Shown here one piece after another: positions 8,754-22,087 of a stretch of DNA of 64,000 nt (its first letter is position 1; every line of letters starts with the position of its first letter). The stretch covers positions 1,798,225 through 1,862,224 of the forward strand of contig NZ_KI421500.1 of NCBI RefSeq assembly GCF_000473145.1, read 5' to 3'. The position numbers and the translations under genes are program-made. Below the pieces are notes generated by a model that worked only from the letters and a program-made list of their open reading frames with translations, had not been told where the DNA came from and searched no databases. This DNA comes from Leisingera daeponensis DSM 23529. Its GTDB lineage: Bacteria > Pseudomonadota > Alphaproteobacteria > Rhodobacterales > Rhodobacteraceae.

Positions 8754-9371
8754 TTGTCCCATTTTTCCAGCCGCCTAATTCAGGTCGGCGTTCTTTGTTT
8801 GTCCTTTCTGGCAGCTACACCGGGTATTGCGGATTTTGCCACTGGCACCCAAGCCTATATCAAGGGCGATTACGCAAACGCACGCAAAGAGTGGCTGCCT
8901 TTGGCAAGAGCAGGTGATGCCCGCGCCCAAGTTGGAATGGGTATTTTAAGCGAATGTGCTTGTGGGGAATCTCCGAGCATCCCCAAAGCCATCAAGTGGT
9001 ACAAGATGGCTGCTGACCAGGGTTCGGACACGGGCCAGCTTTATCTTGGGAACCTCTACCTGCAAGGCAAAGGCGAGGGGTTCGCTCGCGACCCTTTAAA
9101 GGCCGTCAAGTATTTCAGCCTTGCGGCCCATCAGGGTAATCCAAAGGCTCAGAACATGTTGGGCTTTTTGTATGCAACCGGCACAGGCTTAAAGCGTGAC
9201 CGTGTCATGGCATTGATGTGGTTCTTGATCGCTGAAGACCTGGGAGACACTGGAGCTTCAGGAAACGTTAAAAAGGAAGCATCTGAACTGTCGGAGGAAG
9301 AGCGTGCCCTTGCTTCAGATATGTCCTTGCGTTGCCGCACCTCTGGGTACGACCACTGCACTCGCCCGTGA
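8754..9371 (+). CDS. Sel1-repeat secreted or periplasmic protein
   Basis: A 205-residue protein with an N-terminal signal peptide (hydrophobic core VGVLCLSFLAA, cleavage near residue 26) and then four Sel1/TPR-like units, for example KAIKWYKMAADQGSDTGQLY and KAVKYFSLAAHQGNPKAQNM. Sel1 repeats mediate protein contacts in exopolysaccharide control, stress signalling and host interaction; the partner is unknown. The start is taken as TTG at 8754 because AGGAA lies nine bases upstream and it gives a clean signal peptide; a longer frame from TTG 8691 is possible. Codon use is less GC-biased than in flanking genes, suggesting later acquisition. Confidence 0.8.
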   Translation: MSHFSSRLIQVGVLCLSFLAATPGIADFATGTQAYIKGDYANARKEWLPLARAGDARAQVGMGILSECACGESPSIPKAIKWYKMAADQGSDTGQLYLGNLYLQGKGEGFARDPLKAVKYFSLAAHQGNPKAQNMLGFLYATGTGLKRDRVMALMWFLIAEDLGDTGASGNVKKEASELSEEERALASDMSLRCRTSGYDHCTRP

Positions 9372-9490
9372 GTAGTAGAACTGAGATCTCCGTCTTAAGG
9401 ACCGCTCTGCCCCGCAAATCCCCTATCCCGCTCCTACTGAGGAACGGTCCACTATCGTCCTGCAGCCGTCCGAGACCCGCCTGCCCCAAA

Positions 9491-9523
9491 AAACAAAACC
9501 GGCCCCCAGAGGGGAGCCGGTTT
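9491..9523 (-). terminator. Rho-independent terminator of the atp operon
   Basis: AAACCGGC pairs with GCCGGTTT, extended inward by CCCC/GGGG with one bulged base. On the minus strand a T-rich tract (TTTTGTTTTTT) follows. It lies 26 bases after the atpC stop and marks the end of the ATP synthase transcript. Confidence 0.9.
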
Positions 9524-9548
9524 CTGTATCGTCCAATCCGCGTTTGGA

Positions 9549-9962
9549 TCAGAGGGACATATGGGTGCCCAGGGCTTCCATGTCGGCGAGCAGCTTGGCT
9601 GCGTCCTCGACCAGGCCGTGCGGCTGGTCTTCCTCTTTCGCGGTCTTGTACATCTCGCGGGCTTCCTCGATCAGCTCGTTCATCTGATCGCGGGTCATCT
9701 CAGTCATCGGGATCGCGCGTTCGGCCAGAACCGACAGGCTGTCGCCTGCGATTTCAGCAAAACCGCCGGTCACCAGATACTCCGCGTTGCCTTCCGGGCT
9801 TTCGACCTTCAGCACGCCGGGGCGCAGGGTGGTGATGGTGGGCGCATGCTGCGGCATCGCCGTCATGTCGCCCTCGGCTCCGGGGATCTGAACCGCGCTC
9901 ACCTGCAGCGACGCCAGGGCGCGCTCGGGGCTGACGAGGTCGAATTGCATCGTTTGTGCCAT
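9549..9962 (-). CDS. atpC: ATP synthase F1 subunit epsilon
   Basis: The 137-residue epsilon subunit is part of the F1 central stalk. It couples rotation to the c-ring and can inhibit ATP hydrolysis. The N-terminal beta-sandwich is recognisable by [24 protein letters not shown] and [10 protein letters not shown] (residues 7-75), and a short C-terminal helical region follows. It is the last gene of the minus-strand atp operon, 56 bases after atpD, and is followed by the terminator. Confidence 0.96.
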   Translation of the reverse strand: MAQTMQFDLVSPERALASLQVSAVQIPGAEGDMTAMPQHAPTITTLRPGVLKVESPEGNAEYLVTGGFAEIAGDSLSVLAERAIPMTEMTRDQMNELIEEAREMYKTAKEEDQPHGLVEDAAKLLADMEALGTHMSL

Positions 9963-10018
9963 TGGGGCCTCCTTTCAGGGTTCCCCCGCACCGCGAAAGC
10001 GCGGGGGAAAATCCGTTC

Positions 10019-11464
<1,446 letters not shown>

Positions 11465-12343
11465 TTAGAGCGCCTCAGCGCCCGAAATGATTTCAATCAG
11501 CTCGTTGGTGATCACGGCCTGGCGGGAGCGGTTGAACTCGATGGTCAGCTTGTCGATCATATCGCCCGCGTTGCGGGTTGCGTTGTCCATCGCGCTCATC
11601 CGGGCACCCTGTTCGGATGCGCCGTTTTCCAGCAGCCCCGAGAAGATCTGGGTCGCCACGCCGCGCGGCAGCAGGTCCGCCAGGATCCGCTCTTCGCCGG
11701 GCTCGTAGTCATAGACCGCAGATGCGCCGTCCTGGGCCTCGCCGCCCTCGTAGGAGGCCGGGATGATCTGCTGCGCGGTCGGGATCTGGGTCACCACGTT
11801 GACGAACTCCGAGAAGAAGATCGTGGCAACGTCGAATTCACCAGCATCGAACCGGGTCAGGATGTCCTTGGCGATGGCCTGCGCGTTGGCATAGCCGACG
11901 CGCTTGACATCGCTGAGGTCCACATGGCCGACGAAATCACTGCCAAGGTCGCGCTTCAGGGCGTCGCGGCCCTTCTTGCCGACGGTCAGAATCTTGACCG
12001 TCCTGCCCGCGGCCTTCAGCTCGGCCGCCTTCTGGCGGGCAAGCTTGGCAATGTTCGAGTTGAAGCCGCCGCAGAGGCCGCGTTCGGCGGTCATGACCAC
12101 CAGGAGGTGAACCTGGTCCGAGCCGGTGCCGCGAAGCAGCTTGGGCGCGGAGTCGCTGCCGCCGACCGAGGCCGCCAGCCCTGCCATCACGGCGTTGAAC
12201 CGCTTGGTGTAGGGCCGGGAATCCTCGGCAGCTTCCTGGGCGCGGCGAAGTTTCGCCGCGGCCACCATTTGCATGGCTTTGGTGATCTTGCGGGTCGATT
12301 TGACCGACTCGATCCTGTTTTTAAGGTCCTTGAGAGAAGGCAT
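11465..12343 (-). CDS. atpG: ATP synthase F1 subunit gamma
   Basis: The 292-residue rotor shaft of F1. The N-terminal coiled-coil helix ([20 protein letters not shown]) and the conserved C-terminal helix ([20 protein letters not shown]) are both clear, as is the [11 protein letters not shown] loop. Start and length are standard. The gene begins 15 bases after atpA and is read with the rest of the operon. Confidence 0.98.
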   Translation of the reverse strand: MPSLKDLKNRIESVKSTRKITKAMQMVAAAKLRRAQEAAEDSRPYTKRFNAVMAGLAASVGGSDSAPKLLRGTGSDQVHLLVVMTAERGLCGGFNSNIAKLARQKAAELKAAGRTVKILTVGKKGRDALKRDLGSDFVGHVDLSDVKRVGYANAQAIAKDILTRFDAGEFDVATIFFSEFVNVVTQIPTAQQIIPASYEGGEAQDGASAVYDYEPGEERILADLLPRGVATQIFSGLLENGASEQGARMSAMDNATRNAGDMIDKLTIEFNRSRQAVITNELIEIISGAEAL

Positions 12344-12358
12344 GTCCCGACTCTCTCC

Positions 12359-13897
<1,539 letters not shown>

Positions 13898-14458
13898 TTA
13901 TCCGACCTCTTTCATTGCATTCTGTAGGGAGTTGAGCTTGGAGCGGATCGAACTGTCGATCATCTTCGAGCCCACTTTAACGACGAGACCGCCGATGATG
14001 GACGCATCGACGGTGGCATTGATGGTGACTTTCTTGCCCACGCGCTCGGCCAGGGTCTTGGCCAGCTTGTCGCTTTGGGTCTTGGTCAGAGCCTTGGCGG
14101 ACACCACTTCGGCGGTGACTTCGCCGCGGGCGTCGGCCAGCCGGGCGCGCAGCGCGTCGATCAGCGCGGGCACCACGAACAGGCGGCGTTTGTCGGCCAT
14201 CAGGGCAAGGGTATTGCGCAGGACGGGATCCAGCCCCATCTTGTCTGCCACCGCGGTGATCGCGGCGCCCTGCTCTTCGCGCGACACGAGCGGCGAGCGG
14301 ATCAGGCTGTTGAGGTCTTCGCTGTCAGCCAGCGCGGCTGCCAGGTCATTGATGCTGGTTTCAAGGCTGTCGAGCGCCTTGTTTTCTTCAGCGATGTCGA
14401 ACACCGCCGTGGCATAGCGCGCAGCAATGCCTGCAGAAATCGAAGCTGGTTCGGACAC
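13898..14458 (-). CDS. atpH: ATP synthase F1 subunit delta
   Basis: The 186-residue delta subunit (OSCP) links F1 to the peripheral stalk. Conserved parts are AARYATAVFDIAEEN near the N-terminus and a C-terminal beta-strand segment ending with GGLVVKVGSKMIDSSIRSKL. The GTG start at 14458 has AAGGGTGG upstream and gives the family-length protein; the open frame extends 58 more codons but that segment is not conserved-looking and covers the probable 5' leader. It is the first gene of atpHAGDC; the Fo genes are not in the window. Confidence 0.95.
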   Translation of the reverse strand: MSEPASISAGIAARYATAVFDIAEENKALDSLETSINDLAAALADSEDLNSLIRSPLVSREEQGAAITAVADKMGLDPVLRNTLALMADKRRLFVVPALIDALRARLADARGEVTAEVVSAKALTKTQSDKLAKTLAERVGKKVTINATVDASIIGGLVVKVGSKMIDSSIRSKLNSLQNAMKEVG

Positions 14459-14613
14459 GTCCACCCTTCCGATATGTTTTTGGCCCCGGTTGGCATACCT
14501 GGCCTTCAGGCGGCGTCCGGGGGCGTGAGTCATCCCCCATTGGCAGCGGGGCGTTGAAATCAGCGTGGGTCTAGCAGAGCGGATGCGACCTATCAACTGC
14601 CTATAACGGTAAC

Positions 14614-14642
14614 GGATAAAAGCATGTTTCACGTGTTTTCAA
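14614..14642 (-). promoter_or_regulatory. candidate promoter of the atp operon
   Basis: On the minus strand TTGAAA is separated by 17 bases from TTATCC, about 155 bases before the atpH start. It sits in the 375-base gap 14459-14833, where no gene, tRNA or other strong hairpin was seen. The assignment rests on position and motif match only. Confidence 0.4.
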
Positions 14643-14833
14643 AGGCTTGCGGGAAGTGCGGCCCTTTGACCACAGTCGTTAAATAAAAAAGTGCGGCTGA
14701 ACTGCAGAATTTGGCGATTCCGGAAAGCGGCATTTGCGGCAAAAACCGTCACACATCGCTGCCGGGGCCGCTTTTGCCGCGCTGCGGCGTGCCTGCGGAC
14801 AGTTTCAGGGAATCGAAATCCGCGCCCCCAAAG

Positions 14834-15580
14834 TCAGGCCGGTTCCGGCATCGGATTGGACAGGCCTTCCAGCACCCGGATGCGGCTCGGCGTCTTGGAG
14901 CGGATCATGTGGCCCTTCTGCGGGTAGGTCTGCTTGCTGACCTCGACCATGAACACCCCGCCGGCCAGCATCGCGGGCAGTTTGCGGCCCATCTTCTCCA
15001 GCATGGCGCCGGATTTGAGCCAGAACCGCTTGTGGCTGGGCAGCCGGTAGAGCGCCGCGGTGTGCTGCTCGATGGCGAACTGATGCTCACGCAGCTGGCC
15101 TTCGAGCTGGCGCAGCGTGTAGGGGCGGCCATAGCCGAACGGGGTCAGATCGGAGCGCGCCCAGAACCCGGCCCGGTTCGGGACGATGAAAATCGCCCGC
15201 CCGCCCGGCCCCAGCACCCGCCAGCATTCCTCCAGCAGGCGGGAGGGCCGTTCCGAGGTCTCCAGCCCGTGCAGCAGCACCAGCCGGTCGATCCGGCCGG
15301 TATCGACGGGCCAGCTGGTCTCCTCGCACAGAACCGAGACATTGGGCATCCCCGCAGGCCACTGCATCACCCCCTGCGGCCCCGGCATCAGCGCCATCAC
15401 CCGGCGCGCCTCCGCCAGGTAGGGACGCAACAGCGGCGCGGCAAAGCCGAAGCCCGCCACCGTCAGCCCCTCGGCCTCCGGCCACAGCTCCAGCAGGCGG
15501 CCGCGGATCGACGCCTGCGCCGCACGGCCCAGCGTGCTGCGGTAGTAGAAGTTCCTCAGATCCTGCACGTCGAGATGCAT
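14834..15580 (-). CDS. class I SAM-dependent methyltransferase
   Basis: A 248-residue methyltransferase of the UbiE/type 11 group. Motif I is weakly conserved ([12 protein letters not shown] near 41-52), but the later motifs are clear: [12 protein letters not shown] around 95-106 and [18 protein letters not shown] near 118-135. The substrate is unknown. The ATG at 15580 is preferred to upstream starts that would run into the divergent gloB promoter. The gene is divergent from gloB, a conserved arrangement in roseobacters as far as I recall, though the functional link is unclear. Confidence 0.85.
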   Translation of the reverse strand: MHLDVQDLRNFYYRSTLGRAAQASIRGRLLELWPEAEGLTVAGFGFAAPLLRPYLAEARRVMALMPGPQGVMQWPAGMPNVSVLCEETSWPVDTGRIDRLVLLHGLETSERPSRLLEECWRVLGPGGRAIFIVPNRAGFWARSDLTPFGYGRPYTLRQLEGQLREHQFAIEQHTAALYRLPSHKRFWLKSGAMLEKMGRKLPAMLAGGVFMVEVSKQTYPQKGHMIRSKTPSRIRVLEGLSNPMPEPA

Positions 15581-15635
15581 TGCGGGCGCCTGCTGCTTCG
15601 GCCAATCTGGGTGCAGTTTAGCAATGTAAAGGCGA

Positions 15636-16409
15636 ATGACCATGCCTCTTGAGATCATCACCCTGCCCTGCCTGTCCGATAACTATACCTTTTTGATCCA
15701 TAATCCGGCCTCGGGCGAGACCGCGCTGGTGGATGCGCCGGAGGCTGGCGCCGTCAAGGCGGCGCTCGCGGAGCGCGGCTGGGGGCTGGACTGGATCCTG
15801 CTGACGCATCATCACTGGGACCATGTGGACGGGGTGGCAGAGCTGCGGGAAGCTTATGGCGCCAAGGTGATCGGCGCCGAAGCAGACGCGCACCGGCTGC
15901 CGCCGCTGGACAAGGCGGTCGAGGATGGCGGCACATTCAGCCTCATGGGCGAAGAGGTTCAGGTGATGGATGTGTCCGGCCACACGGTGGGGCACATCGC
16001 CTATTACATCCCGGGCGCGGCGGCCGTGTTCACCGCCGACAGCCTGATGGCACTGGGCTGCGGGCGGCTGTTCGAGGGCACGCCGCAGCAGATGTGGGCC
16101 AGCCTGTCGCGCCTTGCCGCGCTGCCGCCGCAGACCGTGGTTTACTCTGGCCATGAATACACTCAGGCTAACGCCGGCTTTGCGGTCACGGTGGATCCCG
16201 GCAACCCGGCGTTGCAGGACCGCGCCCGCGATATCGCACGCGCGCGGGAGAAAGGGATCCCGACGGTGCCCTCCTCCCTGCAGCTGGAACTTGACACCAA
16301 TCCGTTCCTGCGTGCCGCAGATAGCGCTATCAGGGCGCATTTGGGCATGGAAGACGCTGAAGACGCGGAGGTTTTTGCCGAAATCCGCAAGCGCAAAGAC
16401 AATTTCTGA
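15636..16409 (+). CDS. gloB: hydroxyacylglutathione hydrolase (glyoxalase II)
   Basis: Glyoxalase II hydrolyses S-lactoylglutathione to lactate and glutathione, completing methylglyoxal detoxification. The 257-residue protein has the metallo-beta-lactamase metal motif [10 protein letters not shown] near residues 56-65, further ligands in SGHTVGHI and SGHEYT, and the C-terminal glutathione-binding helical domain with NPFLR. Two in-frame ATGs lie six bases apart (15636 and 15642); AAGG upstream would suit the second slightly better. Confidence 0.95.
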   Translation: MTMPLEIITLPCLSDNYTFLIHNPASGETALVDAPEAGAVKAALAERGWGLDWILLTHHHWDHVDGVAELREAYGAKVIGAEADAHRLPPLDKAVEDGGTFSLMGEEVQVMDVSGHTVGHIAYYIPGAAAVFTADSLMALGCGRLFEGTPQQMWASLSRLAALPPQTVVYSGHEYTQANAGFAVTVDPGNPALQDRARDIARAREKGIPTVPSSLQLELDTNPFLRAADSAIRAHLGMEDAEDAEVFAEIRKRKDNF

Positions 16410-16585
16410 GCAAATCAAGGGTCCCGGGGCGCAACAGGGAGAAAATAATTGTGACCCCAAAATGAAGAAAAGCCCTTGAAGCCGGCGCGCTATCAACCAA
16501 ACTCTAACCATATAAGCACATGGTTGAACTGAGGGGTTGGTTAATACCGCCCCGCCGGCCAACCCAAGATCAGAGGAGCACGCCC

Positions 16586-18910
16586 GTGCCTTCATTCTCG
16601 AGCACCCTGGAACAGGCCATTCACGCAGCGCTCGCGCTGGCGAATGAACGCCGTCATGAATTCGCAACCCTGGAACATCTGCTTCTGGCCCTGATCGACG
16701 AGCCCGACGCGGCCCGCGTGATGCGCGCCTGCAGCGTGGACCTGACCGAATTGCGATCCTCCCTGGTGGAATTCGTGGATGAGGATCTTGCCAATCTGGT
16801 CACCGACATCGACGGATCGGAGGCGGTGCCGACCGCCGCTTTCCAGCGCGTCATTCAGCGCGCCGCGATCCACGTGCAAAGCTCCGGCCGCACTGAGGTA
16901 ACGGGGGCGAATGTGCTGGTCGCCATCTTTGCCGAACGCGAAAGCGACGCCGCCTATTTCCTGCAGGACCAGGAGATGACCCGCTATGACGCGGTCAACT
17001 TCATCGCCCATGGCGTGGCCAAGGATCCGGCCTACGGGGAATCTCGCCCGGTGACCGGCGCGACGGAGCAGGAAGAGGACAACCTGACCACCACGCCCGA
17101 AGGCGAAAAGAAGGAGTCGGCGCTGGCCAAATACTGCGTCGATCTGAACGCCAAATCCCGCAAGGGCGACATTGACCCGCTGATCGGCCGCGACCAGGAA
17201 GTGGAGCGCTGCATCCAGGTGCTGTGCCGCCGCCGCAAGAACAACCCGCTGCTGGTGGGCGACCCCGGCGTCGGCAAGACCGCGATTGCGGAAGGCCTGG
17301 CGCGCAAGATCGTCCAGGGCGAAGTGCCGGATGTTCTGTCGCAAACCACCATCTATTCGCTCGACATGGGCGCGCTGCTCGCGGGCACCCGCTACCGCGG
17401 CGACTTTGAGGAGCGGTTGAAGGCCGTGGTCTCGGAGCTGGAAGACCACCCGGACGCGGTGCTGTTCATCGACGAAATCCACACCGTGATCGGTGCCGGC
17501 GCCACCTCCGGCGGCGCGATGGATGCGTCCAACCTGCTGAAACCCGCGTTGCAGGGCGGCAAGCTGCGCACCATGGGCTCCACCACCTACAAGGAGTTCC
17601 GCCAGCATTTCGAGAAGGACCGCGCGCTGTCCCGCCGGTTCCAGAAGATCGACGTGAACGAGCCGTCGGTGGAGGACTCCATCGAGATCCTGAAGGGGCT
17701 GAAACCCTATTTCGAAGAGCATCACGGCATCAAGTTCACCGGTGAAGCGATCAAGACCGCTGTGGAGCTGTCGGCGCGCTATATCAACGACCGCAAGCTG
17801 CCGGACAAGGCCATCGACGTCATTGACGAGGCCGGCGCCGCGCAGCACCTGCTCATCGAGAGCAAGCGCCGCAAGACCATCGGCGTCAAGGAGATCGAGG
17901 CCGTGGTGGCGAAGATCGCCCGCATCCCGCCCAAGAACGTCTCCAAGGACGATGCCGAGGTGCTGAAGGATCTGGAGAAATCGCTGAAGCGCGTGGTCTT
18001 CGGCCAGGATGATGCGATCACCGCGCTGTCGAGCGCCATCAAGCTGGCCCGGGCAGGCCTGCGCGAGCCGGAAAAGCCCATTGGCAACTACCTGTTTGCA
18101 GGCCCGACCGGCGTCGGCAAGACCGAGGTCGCGAAACAGCTGGCGGATCAGCTGGGCGTCGAACTGCTGCGCTTCGACATGTCGGAATACATGGAGAAAC
18201 ATGCGGTCTCCCGCCTGATCGGCGCGCCTCCGGGCTATGTCGGCTTCGACCAGGGCGGCCTGCTGACCGACGGTGTCGACCAGCACCCGCACTGCGTGCT
18301 GCTGCTGGATGAGATCGAGAAGGCGCACCCGGATGTCTACAACATCCTCTTGCAGGTGATGGACAACGGCCAGCTGACCGACCACAACGGCCGCACGGTC
18401 AATTTCCGCAACGTGATCCTGATCATGACCTCCAACGCGGGCGCATCGGAGCAGGCAAAGGCCGCCATCGGCTTTGGCCGCGACCGCCGCGAGGGGGAGG
18501 ATACCGCCGCCATCGAGCGCACCTTCACGCCGGAGTTCCGCAACCGCCTGGATGCGGTGATCTCCTTCGCGCCGCTCGGCAAGGAAGTGATCCTGCAGGT
18601 GGTCGAGAAATTCGTCCTGCAGCTGGAAGCGCAGCTGATGGACCGCAATGTCTCGATCGAGCTGACCCGCAAGGCCGCCGAGTGGCTGGCCGACAAGGGC
18701 TATGACGACCGCATGGGCGCGCGTCCGCTGGGCCGCGTCATCCAGGAGCACATCAAGAAGCCGCTGGCAGAAGAGCTGCTGTTCGGCAAGCTGACCAAGG
18801 GCGGCGTCGTCAAGGTCGGCATCAAGGACGGCAAGCTGGATCTGCGCCTGGAAGGCCCCAGCAACCCGCGGATTTCCGGCGACCGGCCGCCGCTGCTGAC
18901 CGCGGACTGA
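16586..18910 (+). CDS. clpA: ATP-dependent Clp protease ATP-binding subunit ClpA
   Basis: ClpA unfolds substrates, including N-degron proteins brought by ClpS, and feeds them to ClpP. The 774-residue protein has the double N-domain repeat ([20 protein letters not shown] and the following half), Walker A GDPGVGKT at 225-232 in AAA module 1, Walker A GPTGVGKT at 506-513 in module 2, and Walker B LFIDEIHT and LLDEIEKA. The GTG start at 16586 has GAGGAG upstream; an ATG at 16520 would add 22 atypical residues. No clpS is in the window. The next gene starts inside the stop codon. Confidence 0.96.
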   Translation: MPSFSSTLEQAIHAALALANERRHEFATLEHLLLALIDEPDAARVMRACSVDLTELRSSLVEFVDEDLANLVTDIDGSEAVPTAAFQRVIQRAAIHVQSSGRTEVTGANVLVAIFAERESDAAYFLQDQEMTRYDAVNFIAHGVAKDPAYGESRPVTGATEQEEDNLTTTPEGEKKESALAKYCVDLNAKSRKGDIDPLIGRDQEVERCIQVLCRRRKNNPLLVGDPGVGKTAIAEGLARKIVQGEVPDVLSQTTIYSLDMGALLAGTRYRGDFEERLKAVVSELEDHPDAVLFIDEIHTVIGAGATSGGAMDASNLLKPALQGGKLRTMGSTTYKEFRQHFEKDRALSRRFQKIDVNEPSVEDSIEILKGLKPYFEEHHGIKFTGEAIKTAVELSARYINDRKLPDKAIDVIDEAGAAQHLLIESKRRKTIGVKEIEAVVAKIARIPPKNVSKDDAEVLKDLEKSLKRVVFGQDDAITALSSAIKLARAGLREPEKPIGNYLFAGPTGVGKTEVAKQLADQLGVELLRFDMSEYMEKHAVSRLIGAPPGYVGFDQGGLLTDGVDQHPHCVLLLDEIEKAHPDVYNILLQVMDNGQLTDHNGRTVNFRNVILIMTSNAGASEQAKAAIGFGRDRREGEDTAAIERTFTPEFRNRLDAVISFAPLGKEVILQVVEKFVLQLEAQLMDRNVSIELTRKAAEWLADKGYDDRMGARPLGRVIQEHIKKPLAEELLFGKLTKGGVVKVGIKDGKLDLRLEGPSNPRISGDRPPLLTAD

Positions 18911-19887
18911 TGCGCCCCGCAGGGCTGCTGATCGCACTATCGCTCGCCGCGCCCGCCGCGGCGGGCGATTTTCGTTTGCAGTTCCCGCTCGGTTGCACCC
19001 TGGGCGAGGACTGCCACATCCAGCAGTACGTGGACCACGACGCAGGCCCCGGGGCCGCAGATTTCACCTGCGGCAAGCTTAGCTATGACGGCCACAAGGG
19101 CACGGATATCGCCCTGCCCTATCTGTCGGACATGCGGGCCGGCGCCACGGTCCGCGCCGCCGCGGATGGCGTGGTCCTGGGCACCCGCAACACCATGCCG
19201 GATCAGTATGCGACAGCCGAAAATGCCGCCGCGATCGACGGCAAGGAGTGCGGCAACGGCCTGGTGCTGCAGCACGGCGGCGGCTGGGAAACCCAGTATT
19301 GCCACATGAAGCGCGGCTCGATCCAGGTCCAGAGCGGCATGAAGGTGAAGGCCGGCGATGCCTTGGGCGAAGTCGGCCTGTCCGGCAAGACACAGTTCCC
19401 GCATCTGCATCTGTCGGTGCGCAAGGACGGCGCGGTGGTGGATCCCTTTGCCCCGGACAGCTTTGGCACCTGCGGCGCGGCCTCCGCCCCGGCGCTGTGG
19501 GCGGATCCGCCGGATTACCGGCCGGGCGGGGTGCTGGGCGCGGGCTTCAGCAGCGCCATCCCCGAATACCAGGCGGTCAAGGATGGCACCGCCGACCAGG
19601 CGCCGCTGGCCGCGGATGCGCCGGCCTTTGTGTTCTGGGCCTATGCCTTCGGCGGCCAGGAAGGCGACACGCTGGAACTGACGGTGACCGGCCCGGGCGG
19701 CGAGCTTGTGAACCGCCGCGAGGCGCTGGAAAAGGATCAGGCGCAGTTCTTCCGCGCGGCCGGCCGCCGTCTGCGCGGCGGCTCCTGGCCTGCGGGGCAT
19801 TACACCGGCACGGCGCGGCTGCTGCGCGGCGGCAGCGAGGTGGACAGCTTCAGCAGCAGCATGACGCTGGCGGACACCCCGGACTAG
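18910..19887 (+). CDS. M23-family metallopeptidase (LytM-type), secreted
   Basis: A 325-residue protein with a signal peptide (cleavage after residues 17-19, APAAAG) and an M23 peptidase domain at about 45-190. Zinc-site residues are visible in DGHKGTDI and FPHLHLSV (HxH). M23 enzymes cleave peptidoglycan crosslinks or regulate amidases. The domain carries unusual cysteine-bearing segments (LGCTLGEDCHIQQYVDH, CGNGL), and a C-terminal beta-rich region of about 120 residues may bind protein or sugar. The ATG overlaps the clpA stop (TGATG), so the two genes are coupled. Confidence 0.88.
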   Translation: MRPAGLLIALSLAAPAAAGDFRLQFPLGCTLGEDCHIQQYVDHDAGPGAADFTCGKLSYDGHKGTDIALPYLSDMRAGATVRAAADGVVLGTRNTMPDQYATAENAAAIDGKECGNGLVLQHGGGWETQYCHMKRGSIQVQSGMKVKAGDALGEVGLSGKTQFPHLHLSVRKDGAVVDPFAPDSFGTCGAASAPALWADPPDYRPGGVLGAGFSSAIPEYQAVKDGTADQAPLAADAPAFVFWAYAFGGQEGDTLELTVTGPGGELVNRREALEKDQAQFFRAAGRRLRGGSWPAGHYTGTARLLRGGSEVDSFSSSMTLADTPD

Positions 19888-20242
19888 AACGTTCCTGTAT
19901 CACGGTGCCGCATCTGCCGGGGCCGCGGCCCCGGCAGATGCGCGGCCCAACCGGCGCGGACGCCCCTGCGGGGCGGCCTGGCGCCGGGCGGGAGCGCGCC
20001 GGGAAACAGGAGCGGGTCGGCAGCAGGCAGGGCATTTTCTGTCAAACGTTGATAACTCCCGCCTTCGCAATAGTATTATAAGAGCCCTACTGCCCGGTGG
20101 GGCAGCAACCCGTGCGTAACTAGTAGCTTGTCTCCAATAGTGAAGCGGGTTGCACCTCCCGCCGGCGGCGGCGGCACGGGGCTTTGAGCGGGCTGCGAGC
20201 GCCAGCCGCGGCGCGGGGCCGTTCCGCAAAGCTGCGGCCGGA
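19888..20242. other. gene-free gap between the M23 gene and the OmpA-like gene
   Basis: These 355 bases separate two convergent genes. They hold a 34-base perfect palindrome (annotated separately), a GCCCCTGCGGGGC hairpin near 19970, and a CTGCCC/GGGCAG hairpin at 20090-20105 just after an AT-rich patch (TAGTATTATAAG near 20071-20082). No protein gene is convincing. The AT-rich patch could be a promoter of an unrecognised small RNA, which is speculative. Confidence 0.4.
19909..19942. repeat. 34-base perfect palindrome
   Basis: Bases 19909-19925 are the exact reverse complement of 19926-19942, with the centre at GGCCG|CGGCC and no loop. It lies 22 bases after the M23 stop in a convergent gap. 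No T-run follows on either strand, so it is not a classical terminator, though it could stop transcripts or protect 3' ends. Confidence 0.85.
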
Positions 20243-22084
20243 TCATTTCTCGGTGAACTTCAGCTCGATCCGCCGGTTCTGGGCGCGGGCCTCCGGCGTG
20301 CCGGCAGAGTTCACCGGCTGGTACTCGCCAAAACCATTGGCCGCCAGCCGCGAGGGCGGCACCCCCAGCGCCTCCACCATGTAGCGCACCACCGACAGCG
20401 CCCGCCCCTGGCTGAGCTCCCAGTTGTCGTTAAATTTCGGATGCGCGACCAGGGGCGTGTCATCGGTGTGGCCGTCCACCCGGATGATCCAGCTGATCTC
20501 CGGCGGGATCGCCGCCACCACGCTTTGCAGGATCGACACCACCTTGGCGATCTCCACCTTGCCCGCGGGCGACAGGGTGGCGCTGCCGGGCGCGAACAGC
20601 ACCTCGGAGGCAAAGACAAAGCGGTCGCCCTGGATGCGGACGCCTTCCTGGGTGCCCAGAAGGTCGCGCAGGCGGCCAAAGAACTCGGACCGGTAGCGCT
20701 CCAGATCCTGTGCCTTGCTGGCCAGCGCCTCGGCTTCGGCTTCCAGCCGCTTGCGCTCCTGTTCCTCCAGCAGCCGCCGCCTGCGCTCCTCTGATGCGGC
20801 GCGGGCGAGGGCTGCGTTCAGGTCCTGGCCCAGGTTCTGCAGCTGCACCTGCTGGGCGGCGTCGCGGGTCTGGTAGTCGTCCAGAATGGCCTGCAAGCCC
20901 CCCAGCTGCTCGCGCAGGGCTGCCACCTGCTGGTTCAGCAACGCGGTTTCGCGGCGGGCCTCCTCTGACACCGCCTTCTCCTGCGAGAGCGCCTGCCGCG
21001 CCTGAGCCAGCAGGGCGGCGCGCTCTTCGGCGCGGCTCATCTGCTCAGCGGCGCCGGCTTGTGCCGTTTCCTGCGCGGCGGCTGCCGCCAGCAGCCGCTG
21101 GCGCAGCACGTCCAGCTCGCCGGCCTGGGTTTCCGCTGCGGCCAGCGCCGCCTTGGCCTCTGCCAGCTCTGCCGCCAGCCGTCCGGCCTCGGCATCAGAA
21201 CCGGCACGGGCGGCCTCCAGCTCCGAGAGCTGCGCATCCAGCTGCTTCTTCGCCGCCTCGGCTGCGGCCAGCAAAGTCAGCGTGTCCTCCGCCTCCTGCC
21301 GCTGCGCCTCCAGCGCCAGGGTCATGGCGGTCAGCTCGGCATCTGCGGATTGCAGCTTTTCGCGCAGGGCTTCGGCGGCGGCGGCCTGCACCATCCGGGC
21401 CGCTTCCTCGGCGCTCAGCTGCTCCTGAAGGCCCGCGATTTCTTCGGATTTGGCGGCCTCTTCCGTCTTCAGGCTGGCGATCAGCGCTTCCATCGCCTCG
21501 CGCTCGGCTGCCGCCAGACGGGCGGCTTCGGTCTGGGCATCTATCTCGCCGCGGGCCTGCGCCAGCGCCAGGTTCAGCGCCTCCTGCTCGCTCAGCAATG
21601 TGTCGCGGGCGGCTTCCAGGCTTTGGCGTTCGGCGCTCAGATCCGCCACCCGCGCCTCAGCCGCGTCGCGGCTGGCGATCAGGGCGGCCACCTGCGCCTC
21701 GAAACTGGTGATGCGGCTCGCGGCCTCGGCCAGTTCACCGGCCTGGCGGTCGCGTTCGGCGGTCAGCGAGGAGATCAGCCCGCGGGCCTGCGCCAGATCC
21801 TGCTCGGCAGTGTTGAGGGTCGAGGTCAGCGCCCCCAGCCGGGCGTTCAGGCGGCTGTTCTCGCGTTCCTCCAGCCCCAGGGCGGAGGCCAGCGCGCTGA
21901 CTTCGGCCGCCAGCTCATCCAGCTGGCTTTCCTGGCCGGTGATGGTTTCGCGCAGCACAAACTGGACCACCATGAAGATGGTCAGCACGAACATCAGAAC
22001 CAGCAGCAGCCCGGTCATCGCATCGACAAACCCGGGCCAGATCGAGGCCTGGAACCGCTGTCCTGTGCGCCGGGAAAGGGCCAT
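20243..22084 (-). CDS. MotB/OmpA-like peptidoglycan-binding protein with long coiled coil
   Basis: A 613-residue protein. The N-terminus has PGFVDAMTGLLLVLMFVLTI (17-36), a single membrane helix with the conserved aspartate used for proton passage in MotB/TolR/ZorB-type stators. Residues 50-460 are a long alanine- and glutamate-rich coiled coil. The C-terminal 150 residues are an OmpA-type domain (GSATLSPAG, VDGHTDDTPL, NWELSQGRAL, NRRIELKF) that anchors to peptidoglycan. It follows the MotA/ExbB-like gene by 3 bases and surely acts with it as an inner-membrane ion-driven complex. The process powered is unknown. Confidence 0.88.
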   Translation of the reverse strand: MALSRRTGQRFQASIWPGFVDAMTGLLLVLMFVLTIFMVVQFVLRETITGQESQLDELAAEVSALASALGLEERENSRLNARLGALTSTLNTAEQDLAQARGLISSLTAERDRQAGELAEAASRITSFEAQVAALIASRDAAEARVADLSAERQSLEAARDTLLSEQEALNLALAQARGEIDAQTEAARLAAAEREAMEALIASLKTEEAAKSEEIAGLQEQLSAEEAARMVQAAAAEALREKLQSADAELTAMTLALEAQRQEAEDTLTLLAAAEAAKKQLDAQLSELEAARAGSDAEAGRLAAELAEAKAALAAAETQAGELDVLRQRLLAAAAAQETAQAGAAEQMSRAEERAALLAQARQALSQEKAVSEEARRETALLNQQVAALREQLGGLQAILDDYQTRDAAQQVQLQNLGQDLNAALARAASEERRRRLLEEQERKRLEAEAEALASKAQDLERYRSEFFGRLRDLLGTQEGVRIQGDRFVFASEVLFAPGSATLSPAGKVEIAKVVSILQSVVAAIPPEISWIIRVDGHTDDTPLVAHPKFNDNWELSQGRALSVVRYMVEALGVPPSRLAANGFGEYQPVNSAGTPEARAQNRRIELKFTEK

Positions 22085-22087
22085 CGG

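Noticed and set aside
16592..18937. A 781-codon open frame antisense to clpA
   Set aside because: Composition is that of a reverse-frame shadow and clpA is unambiguous.
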